Shown piece by piece: positions 44,011-55,942 of a stretch of DNA of 64,000 nt. Positions within the stretch are counted from its first letter, which is position 1. Each line of letters starts with the position of its first letter. The stretch lies in assembly GCA_036924085.1 (NCBI GenBank), contig JAVGWX010000012.1, positions 30,739,479-30,803,478 on the forward strand. Direction: 5' to 3'. Made by a program: the position numbers and the translations under genes. The DNA comes from Ariolimax columbianus. Taxonomy: Eukaryota; Mollusca; Gastropoda; Stylommatophora; Arionidae. The notes beneath the pieces are model-generated. The model was given only the letters and a program-made list of their open reading frames with translations, searched no databases and was not told the origin of the DNA.

Positions 44011-45284
44011 TGTTTTTTTATTTCATCGCTAGTTATAACATAGGGGTTATAGCTTCACTATCGATAATAGGGGTCACACAAGTTTTAATAAAATTCGGAC
44101 ACCGATTTTCAGAGAACATACGTTTAACACGTCTTCCACTTCTGTTATTAACCATAATGAAGAAAAGAAGCTCTGCTAACTTTGATTACACAGAATCAAT
44201 ACAAACAAACCAAGCAACAAATATAGATTTTTTGAGTGAAAATACACGATGCTGATTGCTGTTTAAGTTTTCTAAATGTTTTGTAACTGTGAAACATTCA
44301 TATGAAAAATTAATAACAAGTGATATCCCTTATACGATTTCACATTTTCACTGCCTGTTACCTCAGTTTAATTATTTTTAACAAAATAAAATATGAAACA
44401 AAGGAGGTCACACCTCCCAACGACGTCTAACGACATACCTGGGCTGAAGATAGATAGATAATTATAAATTCGCAGTTTCGTATTAAAATCATTTCAAATT
44501 GAGTCTTTGTCCGCGTAGTAAACAAATGTAAAAATTGATTGCTTTGCAAATCCATCAAGAGGGTTAGTGTAGCTTCTATGGATTATTTTGTTATTGCAGA
44601 AATATGTTGAAGAGGATTTAAAGTAAGATTCGGAAAACTGTAGATTTAAACAAAAATAAAAATGATCTGCTTATCCTTCTACCTTCCCCTTTCAACTTGA
44701 ATGTTGGCATGTGCCTATATTTTTTATGAAGTTAATGAATTATACAGATATATTATGTAGACTGCGCGCTGTTATCAAAACAGACGTTTTCTTTGTTATT
44801 TTCATTACGCCCATATTTATCGTTTATTCACACAATACATTTTACAGGACATCCTTAAACTAATAGCACATTAACAGATGTATCTTCATTTATCATTGGG
44901 TTGTGAGTAAATTATTAATCCTTTTAAAAGTGAATTCATGTTTATAATATACGGATTTCCAGTAAGAGTTGTATGTTGAAGAAAAGTGATATCAGTAATG
45001 TTTGTGTTCCCTACTGATAGTCGGATGACACAAGCAGATTAATGACTATTGTCGACTGAATGAACAACAAACCATTTTTTTCCAATAATCCTCTTTCACT
45101 TTAACTACATTGTCCCCATATTTAATCCACAATCGTTTGTTAATGCCTGAGAGGACGGCATACGCATTTTTTTTTTACATCTAATAGTTTGACACGTGTT
45201 GCAATTTGCCACCTGCCCTTTTATCTTTGCCGAAGCTGCTCTATAGGATTTAAATGTGAATATTAACGTGCTTCTAAATGTTAT
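44011..45284. other. No recognisable feature
   Basis: AT-rich; no gene or repeat recognised. Confidence 0.4.
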
Positions 45285-45752
45285 TACAGGGTGGGGTTGA
45301 GGATGGGCTCTCAACACCAACTAAATGTTATTACAGGGTGGGGTTGAGGATGGGCTCTCAACACCAACTAAATCTTGTTACAGCCGGGGTTGAGGATGGG
45401 CTCTTAACACCAACTAAATGTTGTTACTCGGTGGTGTTGAGGATGGACTCTCAACACCAACTAAATGTTGTTACAGCCGGGGTTGAGGATGGGCTCTTAA
45501 CACCAACTAAATGTTGTTACAGCCGGGGTTGAGGATGGGCTCTTAACACCAACTAAATGTTGTTACTCGGTGGTGTTTGAGGATGGACTCTCAACACCAA
45601 CTAAATGTTGTTACAGCCGGGGTTGAGGATGGGCTCTTAACACCAACTAAATGTTGTTACAGCCGGGGTTGAGGATGGGCTCTTAACACCAACTAAATGT
45701 TGTTACTCGGTGGTGTTGAGGATGGACTCTCAACACCAACTAAATGCTCCCA
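45285..45752. repeat. ~46-bp tandem array (ten units)
   Basis: Units share GGGGTTGAGGATGGGCTCT, ACACCAACTAAATGTTGTTA and either CAGCC or CTCGGTGGTG. The two sub-types alternate in a three-unit higher-order pattern. Confidence 0.95.
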
Positions 45753-47454
45753 TGGCGTGCGTCTCATATAGTCTCTGACAACAAAGTCCATCTCCTGGCC
45801 TTCGCGCGGCAAAACTGTTTGGACTAGCAGGAGAAGGAGGGGAAGTCGAGCCACTGGCGCCTTACAACCAGTAGTTTCGGGCAGATGGGACTCGAAAGCC
45901 TAGGAAGGTAGCTCATCTAGGAGAAGGCAAACTCTGATTTCAAACCATCTGAAGCCTTGCAGATAATATACTTTCGTTTGTCGTCGGGTTTTGTCAGATA
46001 TGGCTGTGCAGCCTGTTTTCTGATAATTCTGAATGTTGGTCAGCCTCTACCAAACCTAACAACCGACAATCTGCGAAGGAGCACACGCAAGATAATACAA
46101 TTCCTCATCCTAGAGAGAGGAAAGACAACCACAGCTGTGTATTGTGGCAGGGCAGACCAGGCCCTTAGCCTTGCTTGGCGGCTGGTCTAGGAGTAAAGCC
46201 TCGACAGGCGAACAGATAAAGCATTGCTCTGCTGATCCGACAACTTCTGCAGCTTGCCTTGTTTCAAATGTATTGGTATCACATTTTCCTTGGAACAATC
46301 AAGACAGACCGAGAGAGGGACCATACTGAATGGGCAACACATGGTCTCTATATATCTGCACGGGATTTGTGCTAAAAGCCCAATTACTATCGTCTGACAA
46401 GACGAAAAGAGGGAATGATTAACGTGTCAATCATAACCCCAATGACCATGCACCTGGATTACTTTGTCAATGTGGAACGTCTTTGTTTTGTGTGTATTCG
46501 TTATAAATGACAACAATTCAGATTTTAATTTCATTTCTGTCATATGATTTTTCTCTTCTGTTAGCTAAAGTTGATCTCCTTCTTAGTTCCTTCTGATTGT
46601 CGGAACCTTGTCTTCCAGTGCCTCTGCATTATGGTAGGAAGCATTGGCCATTACAGACAGGAGAGACTGTCTATGGACAGATTCACAGTTTCCTCAATCT
46701 AATCTCGATATATGTCGCCATTCTGAATGAAAACCCCGATCGTCTGTAGATTCTGCAGCACGCACGAGTTCATTTTTCTTCAATAGTCCATTATGTTTGC
46801 TACCTGCTTTAGCTATTATCTGTCGCTGTTCTATACTACATATCACAATTATCTTCAGAGTTCCATCTACAGAATGTTATTTCCTTTAATTAATATCTGT
46901 GCATTTATTTACATCACTCACCAGAAAACACATCTTATATTCACTGTCGAATTGCGGCACACTTTTTAATGCAGGTTATTTTTGGTATCGAAAATGGCCT
47001 TCATTAGTACTAGGGAATAATACGAACCTGCGTTTTAGCGGGCCCAAATGAGTAAAAATTGTGCGTATTATATGCAAGGTTTTACGGTAAGTTGAACGTA
47101 ACCCGAAGAAAAAATGCTGGTGTTAGATATTAACGAAATCCGTTGAAAACAGTACAAGTCAGTCTATGTTCTAGAATCCCGAAGGCAAAAGATGAAGAGG
47201 CGGGGCAAAATGTACACGGAGAAGTTAGCTTGAGATTAATGTAAAGGAAACAGGGACTATGTGGACAAATCGGAAACGGATTATCCTGAACAGAAAGACA
47301 TGACGTGTATTTATCGATGACCTGTGCTCTGCGGAGATCTGTAAGGGTCTTGATTGATGTATTAATAAATGTCAGTGCCAGGATACGTTGTGTGCGCGAA
47401 ACTAGAAAGCCACAAAAACCATAACTAACTATACACACCATCATCTACTGAAAG
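45753..47454. other. Unassigned; 45755-45960 resembles a LINE 5' leader
   Basis: The stretch with CTTCGCGCGGCAAAACTG, GGGACTCGAAAGCC and AACTCTGATTTCAAACC reminded me of 5' untranslated leaders of endonuclease-RT LINEs. I cannot verify this and no coding part follows. The rest shows nothing recognisable. Confidence 0.25.
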
Positions 47455-49620
47455 ATATTATTGTTGTTGTTGTGGAACCAGCAGCAGCCGGGCTCTTGCC
47501 CTTTGGCCGAATACATTGTAATGGTATTTGCACGTGTTTATCATTTGCTGTCCAGTACTATACAAAATGTATTTATTTAGCCCCAGAGGAAGAAGCATCT
47601 TTCTAAACTCGTTGAATTCGGAGCACTCAGAGATGAGGATCAACGGTTTCATGTGGGTGTGTACACAGCTGGCAATCAGGAGAATGTTGTGGTTGGATTC
47701 TGTTCGGCGGGTGCTTGTTTAATGAGATGTGTTGGGTTCTCTGTCGGAAAATGGTGCTCTGATCCTTCCTTGTTAGCTGATTTAAACTGTCATTTGGATT
47801 TGGGGTCTGCCATATGTCTGTAGACCTCTCTCTCCGTGTTTCCCATGGCCCATATGTTCAGCCAAGTTTCTTTTTATGTTGTTCTTATGACCTGTTTGGC
47901 TGTTTATAACCTTGTCGTTGCCTGGTGTTTTGAGTGTCCAAGGATCCACTGCAAAACTATTTTGACAACATAGGAAGTGATAATATTGTCAATGTCTAGA
48001 GATATTTGGATAAGCTCAGGTCTGCAGTGAACAGCATCTTTTGATGCTTGAAGGACTGATTAATAATACTGGGAAAATAACAATGTTTCCGGCTTGTGAA
48101 GGAAAGGCATGGGAAAATGATCTTCAAATGGCACAAAGCGGCTTTACCTGCAGTGATTTCAGCTTCATAGTTGGATCAAACCTCCGTGCAAGAATCAGAC
48201 AGCTCATCATAAAATCCGTCCGTATGTTCAATATAAACTCCAACCTTCTTTGATGGTGGCTTTGAATGCAGATCCATCAGTATATACATGTATCCATTCA
48301 TTGGGATAGGGATCTATAGTTTTTTGAGCTGATTGAATGAGAATACTTTTGGTTGCATCATCTATTCATTTTGCCTCTATTTCTGGTGTTTTAAGGAATG
48401 TTTATGGTGGTAAATCGTTTAATACTCGCTGTAATTCTTGTCTTCTTTCTGGGAGATTGTATTTTTCTTAGATTTCATTAACATGGTGAAGTACAACCTT
48501 TTGTTTGTCTGCTTTTGGGCTACCAGATTTTCATAAGGATCCTGTTGGAATGTTCAAGTTTCATCTTGCTACTTCGCTCATAAGCTTCCAAAACTGCGTT
48601 ACCCCTCCACTTCTCAAACCTCCACTTCTCAAACCTCCACTTCTCAAACCTCCACTTCTCAAACCTCCACTTCTCAAACCTCCACTTCTCAAAAGGTTCA
48701 GCCTGTATGAAAATGGTGTTATCTTCATTGCTCCACTAATGAAGCATACAGCACTATTTTGCACCCTGTCCAAGGATTCCAAGTTAGATTTTGAACAAGT
48801 TGTTAAAAGCACACTATGATATTATGTTACTGAGCGCACATAACCAAGATATAAGCCTCTCAAAGTATCCTTGTCTGATCCCCATGATGTACTAGCAAGC
48901 CTCTTTAAGAGCTGTAGACGTCTCATGACTTTATTCATCACAGTCTGGATGTGATTCTTGAGGCTGAGTTGTCGTTCAAGCGTGACTCGAATATATGTGG
49001 GGTGTTCTTCTCTAATCAGTTGGTACTCCTTTAATCTTAAAATTATATTGTGTTTGGCAACCTTGTGAAGATGCTATACACTATCTTTTCACAGTTGATT
49101 TTTAGTCCCTATCTTTGGCAGTAGTCATGCACTTTCTCCAGGTCTCTATTTAGCCTTCGTGTCCCACTATCAATATCTTCATGACTCAGCCATATCAGCA
49201 TACAAAGCTTTTTCAGCTTTGATCTGGTCAGCCGATTCATTAATATATATCAGGAAGTTAAAGATGACCCTTGTGGTAATCCTTATTCTGAAACTTCTTT
49301 AGAATAGATCGCATCCTTCACCTTCGTCTGGATCTTTCACTCGGTCAGGAAGTACGTTGTCCAGTTGTAGATCTTGCCATGAATTCTTACGTTAAAGGTA
49401 CTGAGAATCTATACGTCTGCATGTGGTGCACTGATGTTGATTCTACGTAACATAACAAAACGTAACATGTTTCATCATTATTCAGTGCTACTGTAATTCC
49501 TATTCAATTCTCTCGTATTGTCTGTCTGTTTTTGAATAGTCTGGACCTTGAACCATTATTTGAAGTTGAGTAGATCAACTTTGTCTGCCTGGTCACTTCC
49601 ATTTGTCCTACAGTCAGTGG
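47455..49620 (-). mobile_element. LINE-N: 5'-truncated RT-RNase H retrotransposon with (CAA)n tail
   Basis: On the minus strand, from 49.6 kb leftward, degraded RT landmarks appear: KVDLL, TFNVRIHGK, GLPQGSSLTS, LYADM (from YADD), SHEDIDSGTRRLNRDLEKVH, then YIRVTLERQLSLKNHIQTV and MRRLQLLKRLASTSWGSDKD. Further on are NLESLDRVQNSAV-FISGAMK, NYEAEITAGKAALCHL (RNase H) and IVLQWIPGHSK. The end is open from 47652 to 47458 (RKMLLPLGLNKYILYSTGQQ, RARARLLLVPQQQQ) and stops in the (CAA)n tail itself. Many stops and indels elsewhere. It is Jockey/CR1-like in layout; the exact clade is undetermined. Confidence 0.88.
48597..48693. repeat. 15-bp tandem repeat inside LINE-N
   Basis: The unit CCTCCACTTCTCAAA (minus strand codes LRSGG) is repeated about six times and lies in the RT-to-RNase H connection of LINE-N, keeping frame. 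Confidence 0.93.
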
Positions 49621-50089
49621 AGATCAGTGCTTGAATGCATAGCCTTCATTATTTATAAATGACACAGTCGTAAGTGTCTTTACCCTTTGTTCTCATTCGT
49701 TTTGTGTTGATGCTAGCCGTGATATGATGTTATTTTATGTTATGTCATACTATGTTATGTTATCGAAAAGGGAATCAGTATAATAGCGCTACAGACAGAC
49801 TCGCAGGTTCTCAGTATCATTAGACATATCAATCAAATAATTGATCAGCTCTAGGTGGAACAAATGCCGTCAAAAATGCATCACAAGTCATTGAATGTTG
49901 GGCAGTCTATATTAACATTGTTGTAGATTAATGTTTTTGCAGATTGAGGTTGTAAGCCACATGGTCAACTCTCCTTGGTCACATATTATAAAATACCTGT
50001 CATGTTACAGTGTTACTGTTCATTGCTCCCCTTTCGGATCAGGGTAACACCAGGGCAATGTAACCAGTTCAATCTTTCAAAATGTGTCA
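49621..50089. other. No recognisable feature
   Basis: No gene or repeat recognised. Confidence 0.4.
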
Positions 50090-50225
50090 ATACCCGTGGC
50101 GACGGCAGAGGCAAGCGGCATATACTCCTCAGGCTAACAAACCCTCTCAAAATGTGTCAGGATCCGTGGCGACGGCATGGACAAGCGGCATATATTCCTC
50201 AGGCTTACAAACTCTCAAGGCAGTC
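50075..50225. repeat. Two-copy tandem duplication (~73 bp)
   Basis: CAAAATGTGTCA, CGTGGCGACGGCA, CAAGCGGCATATA and CCTCAGGCT occur in the same order twice, with small differences. Confidence 0.85.
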
Positions 50226-50734
50226 TCATCAATGGGAATAAATGCCGAGGTGATAGTATAGTATCAGTGCCTGTTTGGTATGTCTTCATCTTTATTTCTA
50301 TTATGCGTTAGCTGTTTTCACGTGAATAGTACGGTGTCCCTGAGTATAATCCTTTAGTCGTAACGTAGATTTCGTTTATGGTTTGTTTTTGCTTATTTTT
50401 GTTTGTGTATCGATTTACAGCAGGGCCAACTGGATCGTTTCGATAACGAGACCAAACCCGGTAAAATTGTCATAATAAGCGGACATTAAACCAAACTGCA
50501 CCAACGTGCACACCCAACTTATTATATAGAGATACGCTTAACATCACGCCGAGCAGCGCATGAGCTGTAGCGGTCAGCTACTCATAGCTGACTGCAAGCG
50601 TCAGGGCAAGCATACCAGAGCTGCCAAGACCCTTCTATACCTCTACGTGGTGATCCTGGATAACATGCTGCAACAGAGCGGACTGGCTAAGTAGAATGGT
50701 TTGTACAGGGAAGGCTATCCCGGTACTCAAAAAA

Positions 50735-50832
50735 TGACTGCTGAAGTCGGATGTGTCGAACAGAAAGGTGCAAATATCGCTGTCATGCTTTTCAGGGTTT
50801 GGTAGCGATAGATTGAGAGCAAACTAAGCCAA
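50735..50832 (+). mobile_element. Element T fragment
   Basis: CTGCTGAAGTCGGATGTGTC, AAAGGTGCAAATATCGC and AGGGTTTGGTAGCGATAGAT align with element T at 10.04 kb. The middle is shortened and no (GAA)n tail is left. Confidence 0.75.
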
Positions 50833-50947
50833 GCTAAGGCATATAGGAATACAAGCATTAATAACTTCTTCTTTTCTGTCCCCGTGAATCAGAAGAGGAA
50901 GACAGACAATACACGTTGTGGGGATTCTTCATCTCATTAATTCCACA

Positions 50948-51465
50948 CATTTTCAGCCCATCTTCTCAGCCCATCTTCTCAGTACATCTTCTCAGCACAT
51001 CTTCTCAGCACATCTTAGCACATCTTCTCAGCCCATCTTCTCAGTACATCTTCTCAGCCCATCTTCTCAGCACATCTTCTCAGCACATCTTCTCAGCACA
51101 TCTTCTCAGCACATCTTCTCAGCACATCTTCTCAGTACATCTTCTCAGCACATCTTCTCAGCACATCTTAGCACATCTTCTCAGTACATCTTCTCAGTAC
51201 ATCTTCTCAGCACATCTTCTCAGCACATCTTCTCAGCACATCTTCTCAGCACATCTTAGCACATCTTCTCAGTACATCTTCTCAGCACATCTTCTCAGCC
51301 CATCTTCTCAGTACATCTTCTCAGTACATCTTCTCAGCACATCTTCTCAGCACATCTTAGCACATCTTCTCAGCCCATCTTCTCAGCCCATCTTCTCAGC
51401 ACATCTTCTCAGCCCATCTTCTCAGCACATCTTCTCAGCACATCTTCTCAGCACATCTTCTTAGC
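50948..51465. repeat. 13-bp tandem array (about 40 units)
   Basis: The unit CTTCTCAGCACAT occurs with GTACAT and GCCCAT variants and periodic loss of CTTCTCAG. The + strand 182-codon frame (HLLSTSSQHIFSA) is an artefact. Confidence 0.97.
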
Positions 51466-51474
51466 AATAAACTC

Positions 51475-52095
51475 TTTGATTGATAACTGCCGCTAAATGT
51501 CTCAATCTTGATGATCCGGTACTTCGCGTTGCTGCAATTCCCAACTTCGTCTCCAACTCACAATGTTTTGTACCACGGAAGTCCATTGCATGGTAAGCAT
51601 TCCACTAGAATCATCTCGAATGTTGTTTTGGACAGCCAGCAAGGGAGTCTGATCAACGCATTGCAGGTCCCCACCCCCACCCCTCTTCCGTGTCACTTGT
51701 TGTCTCGGTGGTAACAGATTGCTGCCATCATGCTTCATCGACCATTGTTTAGTCGTGACATGTGGCCTGCCCATTTATGTTTTCCTTTTTTTTTTGCATA
51801 GATTCCAGAAGTATTCACCAATGTCAGAATTGTGGATATTTAGCATGCGTTGCTTGCGGAGAGTGAATCCAACTAAGCGTTTCTCGAAAGAGACTTGGAT
51901 CACTTTCAATTTTTCTTCAAGTATTTGTGTGAGTGTCAATGTCTCTGCACCATAGTATGTCGCACGGAGGACAGTGGAGCTGAAGAGAGAGAGGGGCGTA
52001 GGTTCTGGAATACATCCAGGACATTATTATCGACCACAAGACTACCCAGGAGACGGTGTAACGTCCTGTTAGGTCAAGTCCCCTATTCTTCTGCA
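51475..52095 (-). pseudogene. LINE C-terminal relic
   Basis: The minus strand reads LSLFSSTVLRATYYGAETLT, then EEKLKVIQVSFEKRLVGFTL, RKQRMLNIHNSDIGEYFW, and after a stop MGRPHVTTKQWSMKHDGSNL with RQQVTRKRGGG and DIRD-like patches. This parallels the C-terminal end of another endonuclease-RT LINE group (VL-A-YGAET...ALE-KL...RR-LG-SLRD-IRN). It is broken by a stop after KKKRKT and frameshifts upstream. Family tentative. Confidence 0.6.
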
Positions 52096-52228
52096 TAATG
52101 AATAGGCGCCTAAAATAGATGTACTCGTCGACATCTTCTGAATCGACATCCTGTTTTCTATAGATTAGTGAAAGATCAATTGCAATGTGTTCAACTAACA
52201 GACGTTAATTAAACTATATTTGTATTGT

Positions 52229-52406
52229 CTCTTACCAAAATGGGTACCGGCTCAGTCCGGGAAGTAAAAGCGGCGAGGGAGAGGAGATGGCTACCGCCCT
52301 CATATAGCCGAGCCTTTGAAATGTGAGATCGCTAACACCTCACACCCCTACGGCAGTAATGCTATGGGATACTTTACTTTACTTTACTTTACTTTACTCT
52401 TACCAA
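52229..52406 (+). mobile_element. SINE-1 copy 3, 5'-truncated, with 10-bp TSD
   Basis: The body is 52239-52396. It starts in the core (GGTACCGGCTCAGTCCGGG) and keeps GTGAGATCGCTAACACCTC and CACCCCTACGGCAG, ending in (TTTAC)n. CTCTTACCAA flanks it at 52229-52238 and 52397-52406. The tRNA head is missing, so this is a 5'-truncated insertion. Orientation is opposite to copies 1 and 2. Confidence 0.93.
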
Positions 52407-52814
52407 TATGTGATATTACCGCTATATGAGCTATCCAAACCAATATACCAGCTTCTCCGTTATTGAAAATAACAATATTTCAAATGGCCGCTGCTAAATC
52501 AGTATTTTCGTCAAGTGTATGATAACTGTTGTTGGAGTGAGATGTCTTTAATTGGGTAGTTATTTTGTGTAGTTATCAAGGGTCAAAGAGCCAAGAGAGT
52601 CAGGAGAGGAATGTCATGGATGACACTTGTAAGGGGAAGAATAGATGCATACTAGAGATACAATGAGAGATTTATACTTAGTCACTTTTACTTTGGGGAG
52701 GGAATACAAAAACGGATGCAAAGGAACATCTATACTCGAAATTATACAACTTACAAATAGTATTGTCCAGGATAATAATGTTGTCATATAGAGATATATA
52801 TATATATATTTTTA
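52407..52814. other. No recognisable feature
   Basis: AT-rich; short (TA)n at 52793-52810. Confidence 0.4.
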
Positions 52815-53285
52815 TTTTTTTAAGTCGTAGTTTTTTCACCCATGGCAGCATACGGCTGCGAAACATGAACAGTTACCCAAGCCTTAATGAAAAGAATCGA
52901 ATCTTTCGAGTCGAGATGTTATAGAAAGGTACTCAGAATACCATGGATCGAAAAAAGAAGAATGCTGACATTCGGCAACAGTTCGACATAAAGGAGAACT
53001 GGTTCATAAATTCCACCATGAATATAAAACTAAAATACTGTGGCCCCTACAAAAGAAACAGCGGTCTAGAGAGAACGGAAATGGAGGTATAGTGCCGGAC
53101 AAAAAACCCAGAAGCAGATCAAGCTGTCAAGGAATGCTTGAGCATGACTCTGGAGCAGGCTGGAGATTTGGCAAGAGATCAATTTGTCTTTGAGACAGAC
53201 TATGATGGGATGGGTGCTATACATAGAACATGCTATGTGATGGTATAGAGATAGATCTGTGCCGCGAGGTAAGAAAGGAGGTGGG
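52815..53285 (+). pseudogene. LINE C-terminal relic
   Basis: The + strand reads AAYGCET, stop, TVTQALMKRIESFESRCYRK, VLRIPWIEKRRM, then KENWFINSTMNIKLKYCGPY, KRNSGLERTEMEV and finally MTLEQAGDLARDQFVFE. The order matches the C-terminus of a LINE group that ends YG-E-WTL-KA...RRMLRISW...GLE-T-ME...LARDR--F. Two stops and at least two frameshifts. The RT core is absent. Confidence 0.75.
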
Positions 53286-53539
53286 TGCATATCGTTAGAA
53301 TGAGAGGTAGGGTTGTTGATGAATTGAATTATGCATACATAACATCAATTTGAATATTATCGAGCCAGCGATTTTCGCCCTGATGTGGCTATCTGGGACC
53401 TCTGGATGGTGTTAGGATATACTGTTCTGGTCATACTGAGATTGGCGGGGGAGAGCTGACATGCTTCCCCAAGGGGCACCAGTAGCGGGGACATTGGCTA
53501 TGGATATAGGACATTTTGGAGTTGATCAACCACCTCCTC

Positions 53540-53706
53540 TTTGGTACAGACTACAGTCAATGAAACAGCAAAGCTAAGATTGCAAACTTTTAAAATTAAC
53601 CGTGAGTGCAGCAGAGAAAACGTAGGAGTGTGTGCAATTAGCGAGCTTATGGAACCATCAGTATCTACACACTTCCCAATTTACTGAGATGGGTTGAGCT
53701 CCTATG
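53540..53706 (+). pseudogene. LINE-K relic, part left of the rRNA composite
   Basis: NETAKLRLQTFKINRECSR-type residues and the following RSREN...CAISELM...STHFPIY region align with LINE-K at 11.2 kb and 59.8 kb. It stops at GAGCTCCTATG (53696-53706), where the composite element begins. The 3' UTR of the same relic resumes at 55943. Confidence 0.7.
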
Positions 53707-53707
53707 T

Positions 53708-54511
53708 CTACCATGTTTGTAACGGGTAACGGGGAATCAGGGTTCGATTCCGGAGAAGGAGCATGAGAAACGGCTACCACATCCAAGGAAGGCAACAGGC
53801 GCGCAACTTACCCACTCCCGGCACGGGGAGGTAGTGACGAAAAATAACAATTCGGCACTCTTTCGAGGCCCCGTAATTGGAATGAGTACACTTTAAACCC
53901 TTTAACGAGGATCTATTGGAGGGCAAGTCTGGTGCCAGCAGCCGCGGTAATTCCAGCTCCAATAGCGTATATTAAAGTTGTTGCAGTTAAAAAGCTCGTA
54001 GTTGGATCTCAGGCGCAGGCGGGTGGTCCGGCTCGCGCTGGTTCACTGCCCGTTGTCTCCTGCCCTACCGTATGCCGGCTCTCTCCCACGGGTGCTCTTC
54101 GCTGAGCGTCCTGGGTGGCCGGCGCGTTTACTTTAAAAAATAAGAGTGTTTAAAGCAGGCCTCGGCTGCCTGAATAATGGTGCATGGAATAATGGAATAG
54201 GACCTCGGTTCTATTTTGTTGGTTTTCGGAACTGGAGGTAATGATTAACAGGGACAAACGGGGGCATTCGTATTGCGGCGTTAGAGGTGAAATTCTTGGA
54301 TCGCCGCAAGACGAGCTACTGCGAAAACATTTGTCAAGAATGTTTTCATTAATCAAGAACGAAAGTCAGAGGCGCGAAGACGATCAGATAACGTCGTAGT
54401 TCTGACCATAAACGATGCCGACTAGCGATCCGCAGGAGTTGCTTCGATGACTCTGCGGGCAGCTTCCAGGAAACCAAAGTGTTTGGGTTCCGGGGGAAGT
54501 ATAGTTGCAAA

Positions 54512-54547
<36 letters not shown>

Positions 54548-54594
54548 GAGAGTGGAGCCTGCGGCTTAATTTGACTCAACACGGCCAACGCTGA
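53708..54594 (+). rRNA. 18S rRNA fragment (pseudogene) in the composite
   Basis: Co-linear with the minus-strand 18S copy at 5613-4726, about 887 bp, including GTGCCAGCAGCCGCGG and GGAATTGACGGAAGG, and ending at the same point (CTCAACACGG). Relative to that copy it has scattered changes, several of C-to-T or G-to-A type (for example GGGTGGTC for GGGCGGTC), as expected of an unconstrained copy. 5' and 3' thirds of 18S are missing. Confidence 0.95.
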
Positions 54595-55400
54595 AATGAT
54601 TGACAGGCCGAGAGCACTTTCGTTGAGTCTAATATGGAACGGGTGCTGGTATTAGACCCACGAACATCTGGGGCTAAGCTCTCTGTGGCTCGATTGGCCT
54701 GCATTCAATTCTCGATAAAGGAATTGACGGAAGGGCACCACCATGAGTTGAGCCTGCGGCTTAATTTGACTCTACACGCCAACACTGTAAAATGACTGAT
54801 AGACTGAGAGCACTTTCGTTGGGTCTAATAGGGAACGTGTGCTAGAATTATACCCACGAAAGATAAGTCAGTTTTACCCTCTAAATGAAAGAGCGTCTGC
54901 TACGGTAATCCTGCTCAGCCCTAGAGAAATCGCAGGTTTCAGACACTTGGTCATTGACTGACTAAAAAGCCCTATATTGATTCGTTGGGTCTAATCGTGA
55001 ACGGGTGCTGGTATTAAAACCTCGGAAGACAGGTCAGACTTACCCTGCTAATGACAGGGCGTTGCTACGGTAATCCTGCTTAATTCGAGAGGAGTCGCAG
55101 ACATTTGTCCACGTACTAGGCTCATAAGCCAACAACATCTCCGTGCCATGACCAGGCTTGTCCCCTGGTCAAATGCACTCCTTCGAGAGAAATCGCAGGT
55201 CGCTGACATTTGGTCCACATGTTTGGCTGATAAGCCAATGGTGCGAAGCTACCATCTGAAGGACTATGGCCGAACGCCTCTAAGCCAGAATCCCGCCTTA
55301 ATTTCAGCACCGCTGTGATGGGAGGCTACGACATGACTGGGACCTGATGCTCGTGTCTCAGCCCGGCCCGGTCAAGCCGCAGAAATGCACCTGGTTAAAT
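54595..55400 (+). repeat. 18S cassette plus repeated 28S rRNA 3'-end modules
   Basis: A spacer with GATTGACAG and GAGAGCAC leads to a second GGAATTGACGGAAGG cassette (54720). Then come modules of the 28S 3' region: AATAGGGAACGTG, CAGTTTTACCCT and GCTACGGTAATCCTGCTCAG at 54826-54965; a second version at 54985-55115; and a third at 55165-55330 with GATAAGCCAATGGTGCGAAG, CTACCATCTGAAGG and CGCCTCTAAG. The third is the most complete. The order 18S then 28S end, without 5.8S or most of 28S, cannot come from normal processing. Confidence 0.85.
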
Positions 55401-55942
55401 GCACTCATGCCTTGCTCTTTACCTCTTTCTGCTATCAATCATCCCAAATGGACGCAGAAGAGATGCAGTCCAGCGGACATTGCACCCCTGCCCTATTGTT
55501 ACAACCTCCCAGGTGGCGGGGAATGCTAGGCGTACCATCACTGCAAATGAGCCAAGAAAATAAAGGAAGCAAAGAAATACCTCACTCACATGTACATGCT
55601 ACGTTCCTGGCAGGACGTGACGATCCTGAGATCCTGATCACACTGGACTGCCTCTCTTCCGGGATAGTACAAACTAGTACATAGTCCATTATATCATATC
55701 ATTGCCACACCCTATAGACACGAGTGGGGAAGACTCGATAGTCCTGCAAGACAACTTCCCTAAGAGAGACAACTCTGACCACAAACAACTGCTGCCTTGC
55801 AGTTAGGCTGGGGACAGCCAAAGGCTAAGGAGGGCATCCCTACAGAAACGCCTGTTGAAATCGGATGCACTGAGCCACAGGCTTAACAAAATAAAACAGT
55901 GCAACGTAAATATCGTTGTAAACAGCGTACGATGAAGAAGAA
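55401..55942 (+). other. 3' part of composite: unassigned stretch, T-like motif, GAA tail
   Basis: 55401-55830 has no recognised origin. Then GCCTGTTGAAATCGGATGCA, AACAGTGCAACGTAAATATC and CAGCGTACGATGAAGAAG follow. The first two echo element T and the SINE at 61 kb; the last is the LINE-J terminus. Confidence 0.6.

Larger units (their letters stand above)
53707..55942 (+). mobile_element. Composite rRNA retroelement: 18S + 28S fragments with LINE-J-type tail, 11-bp TSD
   Basis: GAGCTCCTATG is present directly before (53696-53706) and directly after (55943-55953) this 2236-bp block, which interrupts a LINE-K relic. The block contains, all in sense orientation: 18S from about position 350 to 1240; an 18S-derived cassette repeated once at 195 bp distance; at least three partial 28S 3'-end modules; about 400 bp of unassigned sequence; an element-T-like motif (TGAAATCGGATG, GTAAATATCG); and the end CAGCGTACGATGAAGAAG. 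The last matches the LINE-J 3' end. It looks like one RNA reverse-transcribed by LINE machinery. No coding frame. Confidence 0.85.

Noticed and set aside
45755..45960. LINE 5' untranslated leader
   Set aside because: Resemblance is from memory only, no coding sequence follows, and there is no second copy in the window.
50916..51464. 182-codon frame on +
   Set aside because: Low-complexity translation of a 13-bp tandem repeat.
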